Source of the DNA: Melitaea cinxia
Taxonomy: Eukaryota > Arthropoda > Insecta > Lepidoptera > Nymphalidae
Reading direction: 5' to 3'
Assembly (NCBI RefSeq): GCF_905220565.1
Contig: NC_059409.1
Coordinates: 1,247,501-1,311,500, forward strand
DNA: 64,000 nt
Shown here: piece after piece, positions 20,719 through 32,189 of the stretch
Position numbering within the stretch: position 1 is the stretch's first letter
Layout: every line of letters begins with the position of its first letter
Notes under the pieces: generated by a model
Databases searched by the model: none
What the model was told of the DNA's origin: nothing
Seen by the model: the letters and a program-made list of their open reading frames with translations, nothing else
Made by a program: the position numbers and the translations under genes

Positions 20719-21013
20719 ACTAGCTATGCCCGTGACTTTGTCTGCTTGGAATGTAAAAAATTTATATAAGTTTTTCTAAAATAAACGTAGCATTATTTAC
20801 TCCTTATTACATCAGCTATCTGCAAGTGATAGTCCCGTCAAAATCGGTTTAGTCGTTTCAGATATTAGCCAGAACAAACAGACAACAGACAAAAATAGTA
20901 AGAATTTTGGTTTTTTTGGTAAATGTACCGGTCTATACATCTATATGCGTTTAGTAAAAAGCGGTAATATTTAATTTTACAAATAGACACTCCAATTTTA
21001 TTTATTGTATAGA
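20719..21013 (-). mobile_element. Helitron, non-autonomous, subfamily 1
   Basis: On the minus strand it starts TCTATACAATAAATAAAATT, contains CGGGACTATCACTTGCAG, and ends AGTCACGGGCATAGCTAGT. The TC start and CTAGT end fit Helitrons. Same family as 34473-34801 and 62353-62625. Confidence 0.78.
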
Positions 21014-21399
21014 TGTAATCTTAATTTACTACTATAAATTGTTATAAATAATCGTTATTATCACTTTTTATAAAATTACACACCTAATGAATACACGCCT
21101 TATCTCATTGATAGACATTCATGAGCATTGGGTTTTAAAATTGTATTTAGAGGTTTTATGGCCTAGCCATACTTTATTTATTAATATACTTTCAATAAAA
21201 TTTTAATACAAATTTATACATTTTTTCTTGAATTTAGCTGGTGATAAACGGATATAATAAATATAGTAGACACATTGTAAATTTTAAATTATTCTACTAA
21301 TTTAATTTTCTAAGTGTAAAATATGTATCCTATCTATCTATTCCTAAGATAAGCAATTGATGCTTGTGTTATAGGTACAGTAATATTTTATTTCATTTA
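21014..21399. other. Nothing recognised
   Basis: AT-rich; no supported feature. Confidence 0.4.
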
Positions 21400-21634
21400 A
21401 GTGACTTTTAGTTATTTTTAGACAGATTTTGATTGTTCTTTTTTAAATCCCGAACTGGTATTAATCGCGTGGTCCTATTTAAATTTGATTGATATCTGAC
21501 GAGCATTTTCTGAATTATTTCTAATAATGCTTATTTACTTGACTACTTTATTTGGTCGTTACGTTGGTGTTGTAGATATTACTTGTCGATGTAATTGAAA
21601 TCGATTTTTCTTGTTTGCGAGCATACACAATTAT
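21400..21634 (+). repeat. HINE 3' half
   Basis: GTGGTCCTATTTAAATTTG, TTCTAATAATGCTTATTTAC, GTCGATGTAATTGAAATCG, TTTGCGAGCATACACAATTA. Confidence 0.72.
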
Positions 21635-21825
21635 ATAAGATTTTAGATTAACATGGTTACTTCGATTACTAAAGCTATGAAATTTGCGGGTAGATTTTGA
21701 CGGCTTTGGCAATGTCCATACCGGACTACCTCCTAACTCACACGTTTGCTACGTAAGCAGTAGTCACCACTACCATCGTTACAACCGTAAAGCAAACTAC
21801 AATGGTAGGGGTGAAAGTAACTAGG

Positions 21826-21872
21826 TGATATTACAGGCAGAAGCGAAGTGAAGCGAAGTGAAGCGAAGCTAT
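21826..21872 (+). repeat. SINE-A tail with expanded 10-bp repeats
   Basis: ATATTACAGGCAGAAGCG followed by about three GAAGTGAAGC units. The rest of the SINE is absent. Confidence 0.55.
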
Positions 21873-21934
21873 GATAATTAATAATGCAAATGGTTTTAAA
21901 AAACGAAACGCTCTGAAGCAGTTGGTACATCTAC

Positions 21935-22411
21935 GTTGTATTTCGATGGACCTTTCATCCTAGCATTATACAAGCCAAACCTTTAAGGATTTTTTGTCTT
22001 CCTGTGATGAAGATGCTACAAACCCTGTAATTGATAAACCTCAAATAATCATTCCCTATAACGAGATTAATGGCGGTGCCGACACATTTGATCAGATGAG
22101 TCTCTTGTTCTAAAAAGACTTATAGATGGTCAGTAATAATGGTTATGGTATTTTAAATATAGCATACATTCTTTTTTATATATATTTTTTACGTGTTTTG
22201 TCAAAATAAGAAAGACCATCAAACCCTAGAGATTACATGATAAAATTGTCCACTGAAATGTCTATCTACACCGTGGATGAGACCTCGATTACAAATTGCT
22301 ATTTTATACTTTTTCAAGAGTCTGATGAAGAACCTGCAGCCCAAGTTCATCACCACTGTTGCTTATGTACACCAACAAAAATATACGATATCACAGTGTG
22401 TATAAAGTATA
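21935..22411 (+). pseudogene. piggyBac transposase C-terminal relic
   Basis: Frame from 22039 reads KPQIIIPYNEINGGADTFDQ, matching the piggyBac signature YN-x-x-KGGVD-x-x-DQM, whose Asp is a catalytic acid in the family. Upstream in frame is KDFLSSCDED. After a stop at 22111-22113 a shifted frame gives TYRWSV, then ILNIAYILFY, and near 22232 RDYMIKLSTEM. At the end CCLC suggests the C-terminal cysteine-rich domain. Stops and frameshifts make it non-functional. The C-terminus is cut by a HINE. The plus-strand frame 22237-22533 is this relic read through into the HINE. Confidence 0.75.
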
Positions 22412-22804
22412 ATAATTGTATTTGCTCGCAAAAGAAAAAAACCGACTTCAATTACATCGACAAGTTATACAACGTAGGTCGACGAAAAAATAGTCAAGTA
22501 AGTACGCGTTATCAAAGATTACACAAAGAGTAGTAATCAGATCTCGATGAAATTTAAATGTGACCACATGATAAGTATCAGCTTTTGATTAAATTAAAAA
22601 TCATCAAAATCGGTACATCCAGTAAAAAGTTATGCGGTTATAATACAACGTAGGTCGACGAAAAAGTAGTAAAGTAAAACCGCATTATTAGATATAACTC
22701 AAAAAATAGTTGTTAGATCTCAAATAAATTTAAATGGGACCAAATGACACACCACCTTTCGATTATTATTTTTTTTATCGAAATCAGTTCACCCAGTCAA
22801 AAGT

Positions 22805-22871
<67 letters not shown>

Positions 22872-22926
22872 CATTAAAAAAAATACAGTCGTATTGAGAA
22901 CCTCCTCCTTTTTTGGAAGTCGGTTA
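22412..22926 (-). mobile_element. HINE, full length, reverse, with (AT)n
   Basis: ATAATTGTATTTGCTCGC at the left, ACCGACTTCAATTACATCG, ATCGGTACATCCAGTAAAAA, an (AT)n tract at 22808-22866, then ACCTCCTCCTTTTTTGG and AAGTCGGTTA. It interrupts the piggyBac relic, so it is younger. Confidence 0.85.
22808..22866. repeat. (AT)n microsatellite inside HINE
   Basis: About 29 AT units at the subterminal 5' position of the HINE. Confidence 0.9.
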
Positions 22927-23723
22927 AAAAGACCGCGTGTGGTGAACATAAAAGAGATGCAGTAACAACTGTTATCAATTATTAATTTTTCCAGTATGTT
23001 TCATAATTGGAGCCTGAATATACCATAATAAATTACATTAGTTAGTAAGTACTAACAAAATACTAAAAAAGTACACTATTTTTATAATAAAAGAACAAAA
23101 TCTAAAATTTGGTCACTTTGAAATTCTAATATAAAACTATACTAACAATAAACAAATGATAAAACAAATGTGTGGTTAATTGATTTATCGATAATGTCAA
23201 ATTGAACTGAGATTTAAAAAAAAAATTCGGTATTAAAAATTGTGCGCCTCTCAGGAGCATCGTAATCTTTTCCGTAAAAAAAAAACAATATTATCTTTCT
23301 AAGGTTACCCGCTGACCATCAGACGGACCGTGGATTTGTTTTCTACAATGATTATGTAAAAAACAAACCTAACAAAGTAAAACTATATAAACGTATCTTA
23401 GGACGTCTATTCGAAAAGAAAAAACAGAAACTTTTATAAAAATACCCTATTAATTGGAAGCTTATTAGAATAAAAATAATAACCAATACATAGAGGCCGC
23501 TCTGAACATTATCATACCACACAACATCAAATAATACCGCTCATTTTATAGGCAAGTACATTAATATCACTAAAACATCGTTCAAACAATCATTACTGGA
23601 ATTAGTGATAACAGCTATGACACGATGATATGAATCGATTATGAAATTGAATAGAAATTGATACCGCTTGTTGATTTTGCTACCATTGTAATGTATTTTT
23701 TTTTAGTTTTAGATATTTTTTTT
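22927..23723. other. Nothing recognised
   Basis: AT-rich; no supported feature. Confidence 0.4.
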
Positions 23724-23796
23724 TACGTTTGTTAAGTGTCTTATGGCGAAAATGTCGTAAGTTCCTTATGGCGAAAAAATGATTTCATTTCATTTG
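23724..23796 (+). repeat. Retroposon 3' end (TTATGGCGAAA family)
   Basis: ACGTTTGTTAAGTGTCTTATG, GCGAAAAAATGATTTCATTT. The counterpart at 26770-26876 has CCTTATGACGAAATAAATG with an ATTTC repeat tail. Confidence 0.5.
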
Positions 23797-23997
23797 ATTA
23801 ATTATAATAATTAGTTAGCTACTCGTACGAATTATGATTACCAAATACCAACTTATAAAACAAAGGTTGTTCTAGTAAATTTGATTTTGAAGTTGAAGTG
23901 GATTTGATTAATGTTACTAATATAGTAAATACATAAATAATAACAAATGCCTCACCCTCAACGGCCCCCACTAGGATTTACAACACAATACACAAGC

Positions 23998-24108
23998 ACA
24001 AGCGCCCAGAACACGACAAACATCTCTATGGCTAATGCTAATAATGTTCATGTACGGGGATCGAACCTGAAACTGCCAGCGCAACGTTGCGCCAACGCGT
24101 TGTCGAAC
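23998..24108 (-). repeat. SINE-A head fragment
   Basis: Reversed B box region GGGGATCGAACCTGAAACTG and GTTGCGCCAACGCGTTG. Confidence 0.72.
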
Positions 24109-24128
24109 ATAGGCTAGTATATAATTAG

Positions 24129-24328
24129 ACTAGCGACCCGCCCCGGCTTCGCACAGTTGCAAAAACTACCAGTATTCCTCTACTATATTATGCATGTATT
24201 ATACAAATAAACCTTCCTCTTCAATCACTTCATCTTTAAAAAACCGCATCAAAATCCGTTGAGGAGTTTTAAAGATTTAAGCATACATAGGGACAGAGAA
24301 AGCGACTTTGTTTTATACTATGTGGTGA
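24129..24328 (-). mobile_element. Helitron, non-autonomous, subfamily 3
   Basis: Begins ACTAGCGACCCGCCCCGG (reversed CTAGT end with a GC-rich hairpin), then AAAACCGCATCAAAATCCG and CATACATAGGGACAGAG, ending GTTTTATACTATGTGGTGA. Confidence 0.7.
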
Positions 24329-24399
24329 AGAAACTGTCTTCCTATTAATAAAAGTAGAAGGCTTTTAATTCGTTGGATATTTTCATATTTGTATTTACT

Positions 24400-24517
24400 A
24401 TTTCGATGATTTGTAATAGAGATCAATCGAGTTACTTTTTGAGTTATCCCAAATAAATGCGTATTTTATTAAATGTTTTACTAACTACTACTTGTCGATG
24501 TAATTGATCTCGTTTTT
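24400..24517 (+). repeat. HINE 3' fragment
   Basis: AGATCAATCGAGTTACTTTT, AATAAATGCGTATTTTATT, CTTGTCGATGTAATTGATC; abuts a complete HINE in the same orientation. Confidence 0.6.
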
Positions 24518-25120
24518 TAACCGACTTCCAAAAAAGGAGGAGGTTCTCAATTCGACTGTATTTTTTTAATGTATGTTACATCAGAACTTTTAACCGTGTG
24601 GACCGATTTCGACAAATTTTTTTAATCGAAAGGTGGTGTGTGTCGATTGGTCCCATTTAAATTTATTTGAGATCTAACAACTACTTTTCGAGTTATATCT
24701 AATAATGCGTTTTTACTTGACGCTTTTTTCGTCGACCTACGTTGTATTATACCGCATAACTTTCTACTGGATGTACCGATGTTGATAATTATTTTTTTGT
24801 TGGAAAGAAGATATCGCTAGTTTAGTACCATGATAAAGAAACCAGGATCTGATGATGGGATCCTAGAGGAATCGAGGGAAACTCTTGAAAATTTGCAATA
24901 ACTTTTTACTGGGTATACCGATTTTGATAATTTTTAATTTAATCGAAAGCTGATGTTTGTCATGTGGTCACATATAAATTTTATTGAGATCTGATAACTA
25001 CTTTTTGAGTAATCTTTGATAACGCGTAGTTACTTGACAATTTTTTCGTCGATCTACGTTGTATTACTCGTCGATGTAATTGAAGTCGGTTTTTTTTCGT
25101 TTGCGAGCAAACACAATTAT
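24518..25120 (+). mobile_element. HINE, full length
   Basis: 603 bp from TAACCGACTTCCAAAAAAGG to GTTTGCGAGCAAACACAATTA. Very close to copies at 1371, 31166, 44111, 50505 and 52430. Confidence 0.88.
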
Positions 25121-25124
25121 TTTT

Positions 25125-25290
25125 CGCCGTCGGTCCCAGTTCTGATCATGTACACTTAATAGCGATCGTTACTCATAGTGAATATATCCGCTTACCCGCA
25201 TTGGAGCAGCGTGGTGGATCTGATTCTTCTCCTACACGGGGAAAGTGGCCTATATCTAGCAGTGGGATGTTACAGGCTGAAGCGTGTATT
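25125..25290 (+). repeat. SINE-A 3' half
   Basis: CGCCGTCGGTCCCAGTTCTG, TGGAGCAGCGTGGTGGATC, GTTACAGGCTGAAGCGTG. Confidence 0.8.
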
Positions 25291-26204
25291 AACAAAGATT
25301 ACTTATTTGTTAATACTGGTCTATTTTTGAATGTTTATCATTTTTACAAGTATAATTTTGAAAGAGGGGATCATTATACTAATAATAACACACCATATTA
25401 CCCCACGAATTTCTGATGTGCCTGAGTTGGTACTAAGTGTCCTGTAACCCAACGAGGGTAAAATCACAAGGTCTAAAAGATAAAAATGTTTACCTTATGT
25501 CACGGGTAATTGCTTCGAAATCTGAAAATAGTTTCATGGACAAACGGTTTAATTTATTTAAAAATCGACACGAACCAATGAATAAAATAATAATGACAAT
25601 TAAAAAACAAATGACCATCGAGAAGTTTCTAAACTCAAAAATAATCCTACTACATATTTCGAGACTCCGAATTGTTTACTAACCAAACAAAAAACTTCGT
25701 CAAAGAACGGAAGCTTCGGCTCTCTGGAGCGTGAATCCCGCGTTTCAAGATCTTCTATGTTCAAACGATTGTCAACATTAATGTCTATATATTAAGACTA
25801 AATTAGAGTTCAAATTTCTTTAAACACATTTACTTTTATTCCGTTGCAATGCGTCGCAGTGTCTTCCGCTAGACGGCAATAAAAAACAAAGCGTAATGCG
25901 CGTTTTCTTTTGTTTTGTTTATTTCCTAAAACTTGGTTATGGCTGTTAATATTATGGCATAATTTATTTATTTTATTTATTAGGCTTGGTGTTGTTGGTT
26001 GGTGTTTATTTTATTTGTTACTACTTTTTATTACTCAAATTGTGGTTCAAATTCATAAAAATTAAAACAAAGCGATTTAATCAAATTGAAACGATACAAC
26101 CAACTTACTGCCGTAATCACACATCACTTAAAACATATACATTGTAGATTTACTGATAATCCAAGATAATCCAGGACACACTAAAAGTGAATCATTACTA
26201 AATG
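25291..26204. other. Nothing recognised
   Basis: AT-rich with a slightly GC-richer patch at 25690-25900; no recognisable coding frame. Confidence 0.35.
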
Positions 26205-26310
26205 GGTGTTGGTTCGAATCAGTGCTGTTTCCGCTTGTTTTGTTTATCAACGCTAGCGGTTGCAGGTTCAATCTCCAAACATAAAAATGTTTGTGTACAC
26301 CATACATATA
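26205..26310 (+). repeat. SINE-A head, degenerate
   Basis: CGCTAGCGGTTGCAGGTTC and CAATCTCCAAACATAAA, then TTTGTGTACACCATAC. Confidence 0.45.
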
Positions 26311-26654
26311 TTTTTAATTGTTTTATGGCTTTTGTTACATACCTACAATAATTATCCTGCTGTAGGTAGTTGAGCGGATATTTTCATAAAATATCTTTAG
26401 TATGAAACAGGCAGCCTTCAATGTCCACAATACGATTATATGAAATTCAAGTGAAATTAGATTTCAACGGTCAATTTCAATACAAACGAGCTAATTCAGC
26501 AAACGAGTTTAACTGAATGCGGCAAACGCATTCGATCATCGCATTATTGTGATACAAACAGACCAGTTAACGAAATTTTTTAATCGAATGTACCAGATAT
26601 TTAACTAGGTAAATGAAATTTTAAAGTTCTTTTGACTAAGTTAAGGTTGCACAT

Positions 26655-26696
26655 AACACTGGGTATATTACCTAAGTTTGTAATGTACCCAATGTT
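26655..26696. repeat. Hairpin, 17-nt arms, 8-nt loop
   Basis: AACACTGGGTATATTAC (26655-26671) pairs with GTAATGTACCCAATGTT (26680-26696): 15 Watson-Crick pairs, one G-T wobble, one mismatch. Confidence 0.6.
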
Positions 26697-26769
26697 AAAA
26701 TAATTTTTTATTTTATTGTTTGATTTTTTTGCTACCCAAACTTTCTTTGATTATTGTTGAGTTTTTTTT

Positions 26770-26876
26770 TTTAATTTATTTGTATTATTATTTTTGTAAA
26801 TGACATTATTTTGACTTTCGTTAAGTGTGTATATCACCTTATGACGAAATAAATGTTTTTATTTCATTTCATTTCA
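26770..26876 (+). repeat. Retroposon 3' end (TTATGGCGAAA family)
   Basis: TTTCGTTAAGTGTGTATATC, CCTTATGACGAAATAAATG, ending in TTTCATTTCATTTCA repeats. Confidence 0.5.
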
Positions 26877-27118
26877 ACACCTTCTGGGCAGTGAAGTTTC
26901 TAATATATTACTGATCTTAAACGGAAAAACTTGCTTATATGATATGTCATATAGCTTGACGAAAAGTAGGTACGGAAATTTTGAAAAAAGTCATATAAGG
27001 TCTTATTTATCATGTAATACTACAAATGATTTAATTTATTTATGTCATTTGAATCAAATGACAATATCAATTGTCATTTCATATCTTATTCGAAGACTAG
27101 TTTCTGCCTTTTTTATAT

Positions 27119-27386
27119 AACTAGGTCGATAAACAAGCGTACGTAATGATGGTAGGCGATTACCGTAGCTTATAGACGTCTGCAACACCAGAAGCAACAC
27201 TAGCGCGCTGTCAACCCTGTCCCCAATTCCCCCCAAGAGCTCTGGTCACCTTACTCACCAACAGGAACACAATACTGCTTGCAAACAGTATTATTTAGCT
27301 GTAATCTTCTGTAAGGTCGGGGTACTATCCCAGTCGGGCTGCTCCATATTTTGAACAGGAAATTTCCTGCTGTGCTCTACCTTAAA
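27119..27386 (-). mobile_element. Rep-C, reverse
   Basis: AACTAGGTCGATAAACAAGC to CAGTCGGGCTGCTCC and the palindrome GCAGGAAATTTCCTG region; ends TGCTGTGCTCTACC. Confidence 0.85.
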
Positions 27387-27627
27387 TTCAGAGTCTACAT
27401 TTAGAAATAAATTCTAAGTTAATAAATACAGACATAGATGTGAGCATATCTGACATGATGCTTTTATGAACTCAAAATTTAATCATTGCTAAAGTGGCGT
27501 TAATTGCACTCAGTTAAGTCGCTCTCTAGATGAAAATAGTTTCATGTTTCGAAGCGTAGGTAACGGAATATAGGACTATTTAGAATTTTTTTTCAAATGT
27601 ATTTTAGCTTTGTAAATGTAGTTGACT

Positions 27628-27806
27628 TGCTTTGAAATACGCAGGTCGAAGACGGGCGTCTTCGGTGCGACAAAGCCAGCCCTGTGGTGACCAAACCGCC
27701 TGCCCAGCGTGGTGACTATGGGCAACACACATGAGTTCACACCATTTTTGGTGCAGACTTGCGGCGAACCTATGTCCAGCAGTGGACTGCATTAGGATGA
27801 AGTGTT
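27628..27806 (+). repeat. SINE-B 3' half
   Basis: TTGAAATACGCAGGTCGAAG, GCGACAAAGCCAGCCCTG, CCTATGTCCAGCAGTGGACT. Confidence 0.8.
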
Positions 27807-27900
27807 AATGATGAAATGGTAACTACCATTGATGTTATTAACTAAGTCTTCCGTATTATCGTATGATACAATTTTCACATCCATACTTCATATTATTTAG

Positions 27901-28112
27901 ACTAGCTGTCTAGCTATGTCCTGTGGTACGCCTGCTTTATATTGAGGAAAAAACTTACCAACAGATTATAATTATAGCCTATATATAGCCTTTCTCGGTA
28001 ACTAGACTATCCAACACAAGTGGAATTTTTCGATACGAACCAGCAGTTCCTAAGATTAGCGCGTAACAAGCGAACTTTTCAGCTTACACACAACAATATT
28101 AATATTCCAAAA
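27901..28112 (-). mobile_element. Helitron fragment with CTAGT end
   Basis: ACTAGCTGTCTAGC at the left; TATAGCCTATATATAGCC, CCAGCAGTTCCTAAGATTAG; right side AACAATATTAATATT resembles a reversed TATTAATATT Helitron start. Confidence 0.55.
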
Positions 28113-28387
28113 TACGCTTAAAGTATATAAAATACACTAAAAAAACGAATTCCAATGTAAATGCACCTAAATTTATGAAGACATTGTGAAACCTTATTTC
28201 AAGTTAAATGCAAAACGTTAAAACGTAATTAATAGGCTTTCGGAATTGCGACGCATTCGCGTTTTCGACTGGATTTTTTAATGAGGCATCACGATGCACG
28301 GAGGGTAATGCTCCTTTGATTGGATGCTATGAGAGAAGTTTAAATTTTCTGCTGTTTAATATATGCTTTTCCTATACAATCTACAAA

Positions 28388-28718
28388 GTACTGTGTGGCT
28401 ACGACACTAAAGAATATAGCCACCCCCTCCCTTCCCGCGGGTGTCGTAAGAGGCGACTAAGGGATAACACAGTTCCGCTACCACCTTGGAACTTAAAAAG
28501 CCGACCGGTGGCGGAATAACCATCCAACTGCGGGATGTGAAATACACAGGCCGAAGATGGACAACAGCTTCTTCGGTGCGATAAAGCCAGCCTTGCGGTC
28601 ACTAACCCGCCTGCCCAGCGTGGTGACTATAGGCAAAGCACATGAGTTCACGCTATTTTTGGCGTAAACTTGTGGAGGCCTATGTCCAGCAGTGGACTGT
28701 ATAAGCTGTAATGATGAT
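28388..28718 (+). mobile_element. SINE-B, full length
   Basis: Starts GTACTGTGTGGCTACGAC, contains CCGCGGGTGTCGTAAGAGG and TTGGAACTTAAAAAGCCG, ends CAGCAGTGGACTGTATAAGC, TGTAATGATGAT. Confidence 0.9.
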
Positions 28719-28825
28719 ACAATCAGGTCGACTTATTCATAGACCCAATAGATGGCGTTTTAAGATTAATTTAATTTTTTTTCTAGTCTAAATGAAGGCG
28801 ATAACTACGAAATGAAATATAAATA

Positions 28826-28977
28826 ATACTTGCTTTCAAGCAGTGTTGTGTTCCTGTGGTGAGTAAGGTGACCTTAGCTCCTGGAAAGGGATTTGAGTTA
28901 GGTCGAGCTCGCGATGCTTCTAGTGTTGCAAGGGTATATTAATCGCTTATTGTCGCGTGAGATATTTTTGCCACCCC
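28826..28977 (+). repeat. Rep-C fragment
   Basis: TTGCTTTCAAGCAGTGTTGTG, GTGAGTAAGGTGACC, GCGATGCTTCTAGTGTTGC. Confidence 0.7.
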
Positions 28978-29667
28978 ATTTGTACCTCATTGTCAACGGT
29001 TTAACTTGAAGATGCTATAAAATGCGATAACTATTTTAAACTGATCATATTTTATCGTAAAGCTTAAAAAAAAACCTGATCTTTGGCACTGGATTTTGAC
29101 TTTAAATTAGATTGTACAAAACACCGCCTGCCATTAATCTGTCTAAGTTTTAAAAGTCTCAAGCTTTAATTCGAATAATAAGTAAATTCCATTAACATAT
29201 CGCATTTCACGTACAATAAAAGTAAAAACCCCTAGTTGACAAACTTAACCTAATCAAAGTTCAATTATTCTATGTTATGTGAAGGCCTCAATAATTAGAC
29301 CATAAAATATGGCAAAAATATTATTGTAATCATCATCACAATATCTATTGTATCTCCACTGCTGAACCTACCGAAATCAATTCCTTCCATCCATCCATCT
29401 TCTATCCTATGTCTCAAACAGTCAGCCCATTTCGTTCAATTAATTAAATCCTAAAAACACCTTTGAAATGTTTTAACTCCTTACAATCAAGCTGAAAACA
29501 ATACATCTATTTCAAACCAGTTTTCATTGAATGGCTTTCAGGTTTGTCCATCTTTTTCTATTACTTTACTTTTACTATAAAATATCCAAAGAATCAAAAT
29601 CGAGGTTGAACAAAGCAGTATTCATTCCACCACTTTCAGCTTTGTCCATTTCATTTTGTTAATTATA
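28978..29667. other. Mostly nothing; possible RTE tail near 29325-29440
   Basis: AATCATCATCACAATATC then CTCCACTGCTGAACCTACC suggests a reversed RTE-type 3' end with ATC repeats. Weak. Confidence 0.3.
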
Positions 29668-29806
29668 TTTACCTGCCCGCACCAACCCGCCTGCCCAGCG
29701 TGGTGACTATCGGCAACATACATAAGTTCACGCCAATTTTAGTGCGCACTTGCGGAGGCCTATGTCCAACAGTGGACTGCGATAGGCTGAAGTGATGGTC
29801 ATGATG
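29668..29806 (+). repeat. SINE-B 3' half
   Basis: CCAACCCGCCTGCCCAGCG, CACTTGCGGAGGCCTATGTC, TGCGATAGGCTGAAGTGATG. Confidence 0.8.
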
Positions 29807-30194
29807 TAGATATTTACCTGTACCTAAAAATTTACCTTAAATTGTCCTAAACAAACAATAATTAATCTGTATGTAGGCAATGAGTAAGAACGCTTAAACA
29901 CGTGTTATGACGGTATTGCTATTCAGCGTCGCAAGGACGTTAAATCACGCCTATCAAACATGTAGTTCGGCGGATGCTGCCTGCATGCTGAGTGGGTGAC
30001 TTAGGATTGGTGCACATGCTAAATCTTTATCTATGTAATATTATACGGTATGTTATTCTGTTTGTTTGACCATGTTGTATTATGGTTCGTTATTTTGTAT
30101 GTTTAAAAGTATTGAAAAATGACTGTTTTAGTATTTTGGGGCGTGTGAGGAAGTGGATTGGTGCAGATATTTGGATGTATACTTTTTTTGAATA
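29807..30194. other. Nothing recognised
   Basis: No supported feature. Confidence 0.4.
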
Positions 30195-30625
30195 TTTAAA
30201 ACATACATACACGGTCATCTGTTCCTAAAGTAAGCAACTTAATGCTAGTGTTATAGGTAACAGAAGACAGGTATAGCTACATATAGTTTTTTTCGATATA
30301 CATACATATATATATATATATATAAATCTCGTGTCACAATGTTTGTCCGCGATGAACTCTTAAGCTACTTAACCGATTTTAATCAAATTTGCACACCGTG
30401 TGCAGTTTGATCCAACTTGTAAGATAGGGTATATTTTGTTTTGATACATGTAATTATTATATTTAAGAAAAAAAATCGGTGGTGGACTCGTGTATTACAG
30501 GTAACAAATAATATAATATAAATAGTATAAATACAAATATTACACCCAGACTCAGGCGGGAATCGAACCCACAACCCCCGGAGCAGAAAGCAGGGTCACT
30601 ACAAACTGCGCCAACAGGCGCGTGA
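30195..30625 (-). mobile_element. SINE-T, split by an insertion
   Basis: Left: CATACACGGTCATCTGTTCC, GGTAACAGAAGACAGG. Right: ATATTACACCCAGACTCAGG, GAATCGAACCCACAACCCC, CTGCGCCAACAGGCG. About 190 bp of foreign sequence (30306-30495) with TCTCGTGTCACAATGTTTG and CACACCGTGTGC lies between; its class is unknown. Confidence 0.72.
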
Positions 30626-30965
30626 AATATGTATATCCAAGTGGTTTGTGTTTTTTCTGTTCTGGATGCATGCCCCTGTAAGTCTTCTTACCATGCCTCG
30701 AAGCTATAAGGCAGTCACTCCGAATTGTTACCATAAAAGCATTTGATAGCCATTGTTGCCCTTGGAAAATTGTCCTAAAACTGGCAGAATTCGCATAAAT
30801 AACGAATAAGATTATATTATTATTAACATATTAGTTTTTTATATATTTAGTATGTGTAATTCTTCATTTCAATAACTTCTAAATATTTAACGGGTTGAAT
30901 GAAGATAGTTTTTTTTAGAATAGAATAGAATATAATTTTTAAATACATAGCTAAATGTATATAAA

Positions 30966-31119
30966 TAAAAATTAATGTTTCTAGGCGCATAACTTAAGAA
31001 TTGCTCGACCAACTTGGCAAATTTTTTTTTTGTATATTTCTTAAGGCCCACGGAAGGCCTTAATTCGAAAAAAAATCATATTATCTTTTGACAGAACAAA
31101 GTCTGTCCGGGCAACTAGT
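30966..31119 (+). mobile_element. Helitron-like element, subfamily 2
   Basis: AATGTTTCTAGGCGCATAAC to AGTCTGTCCGGGCAACTAGT. Confidence 0.65.
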
Positions 31120-31165
31120 AAATAATAAAGATAGTTTAGTAGGTATGTTTATAATCCTGAAGTAA

Positions 31166-31771
31166 ATAATTTTGTTTGCTCGCAAACGAAAAAAACCGAC
31201 TTCAATTACATCGACGAGTAATACAACGTAGATCGACGAAAAAATAGTCAAGTAACTACGCGTTATCAAAGATTACTCAAAAAGTAGTTATCAGATCTCG
31301 ATAAAATTTATATGTGACCACATAACAAACATCAGCTTTCGATTAAATTAAAAATTATCAAAATCGGTATACCCAGTAAAAAGTTATTGCAAATTTTCAA
31401 GAGTTTCCCTCGATTCCTCTAGGATCCCATCATCAGATCCTGGTTTCTTTATCATGGTACTAAACTAGCGATATCTTCTTTCCAACAAAAAAATAATTAT
31501 CAACATCGGTACATCCAGTAGAAAGTTATGCGGTATAATACAACGTAGGTCGACGAAAAAAGCGTCAAGGAAAAACGCATTATTAGATATAACTCAAAAA
31601 GTAGTTGTTAGATCTCAAATAAATTTAAATGGGACCAATTGACACACACCACCTTTCGATTAAAAAACAATTTGTCGAAATCGGTCTACACGGTCAAAAG
31701 TACTGATGTAACATACATAAAAAAAAAATACAGTCGAATTAAGAACCTCCTCCTTTTTTGGTAGTCAGTTA
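31166..31771 (-). mobile_element. HINE, full length, reverse
   Basis: Left ATAATTTTGTTTGCTCGC; ACCGACTTCAATTACATCG; CAGATCCTGGTTTCTTTATC; right ACCTCCTCCTTTTTTGG with degraded AGTCAGTTA. 606 bp. Confidence 0.87.
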
Positions 31772-31889
31772 AAAACAGGACTACTGCCAACTATGCCAAC
31801 GGATAAGCCAAATATAAATATATTTTTTGCCGTAACTATAATATTTTATGTATTTATGGCAGGATTATCGGAAATTACCTAGTTACAAA

Positions 31890-32087
31890 CATTATTCCAC
31901 CGACATTTGACAAAAATTAAAAAAAATATATCTCTAATTTTTTGAACATGTAAGATAGCCTATGTTACCCACAGATAGTGTAGCTTCCCAACATTGAAAG
32001 AATTTTTTTAAATCGATTCAGTAGTTTCGGAGCCTATTCAGTGCAAACAAACAATCTAATCTTTCCTCTTCATAATATTAGTATAGA
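31890..32087 (-). mobile_element. Helitron 5' end, reverse
   Basis: On the minus strand starts TCTATACTAATATTATGAAG, then AGGCTCCGAAACTACTGAAT. The CTAGT end is not found. Confidence 0.65.
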
Positions 32088-32189
32088 TTTGAAACATCTT
32101 ACTTACATTTTACGTTGCAACATGTTTGTGTAAAATTACTCATTGACTATGATCTTTTGCAAGATTAAGGCGAAAGATCAATAGAATAC

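Noticed and set aside
22237..22533. 98-codon ORF as a gene
   Set aside because: A piggyBac remnant read through into a HINE; the apparent NNCICS cysteine motif comes from the HINE end, not from a zinc finger.
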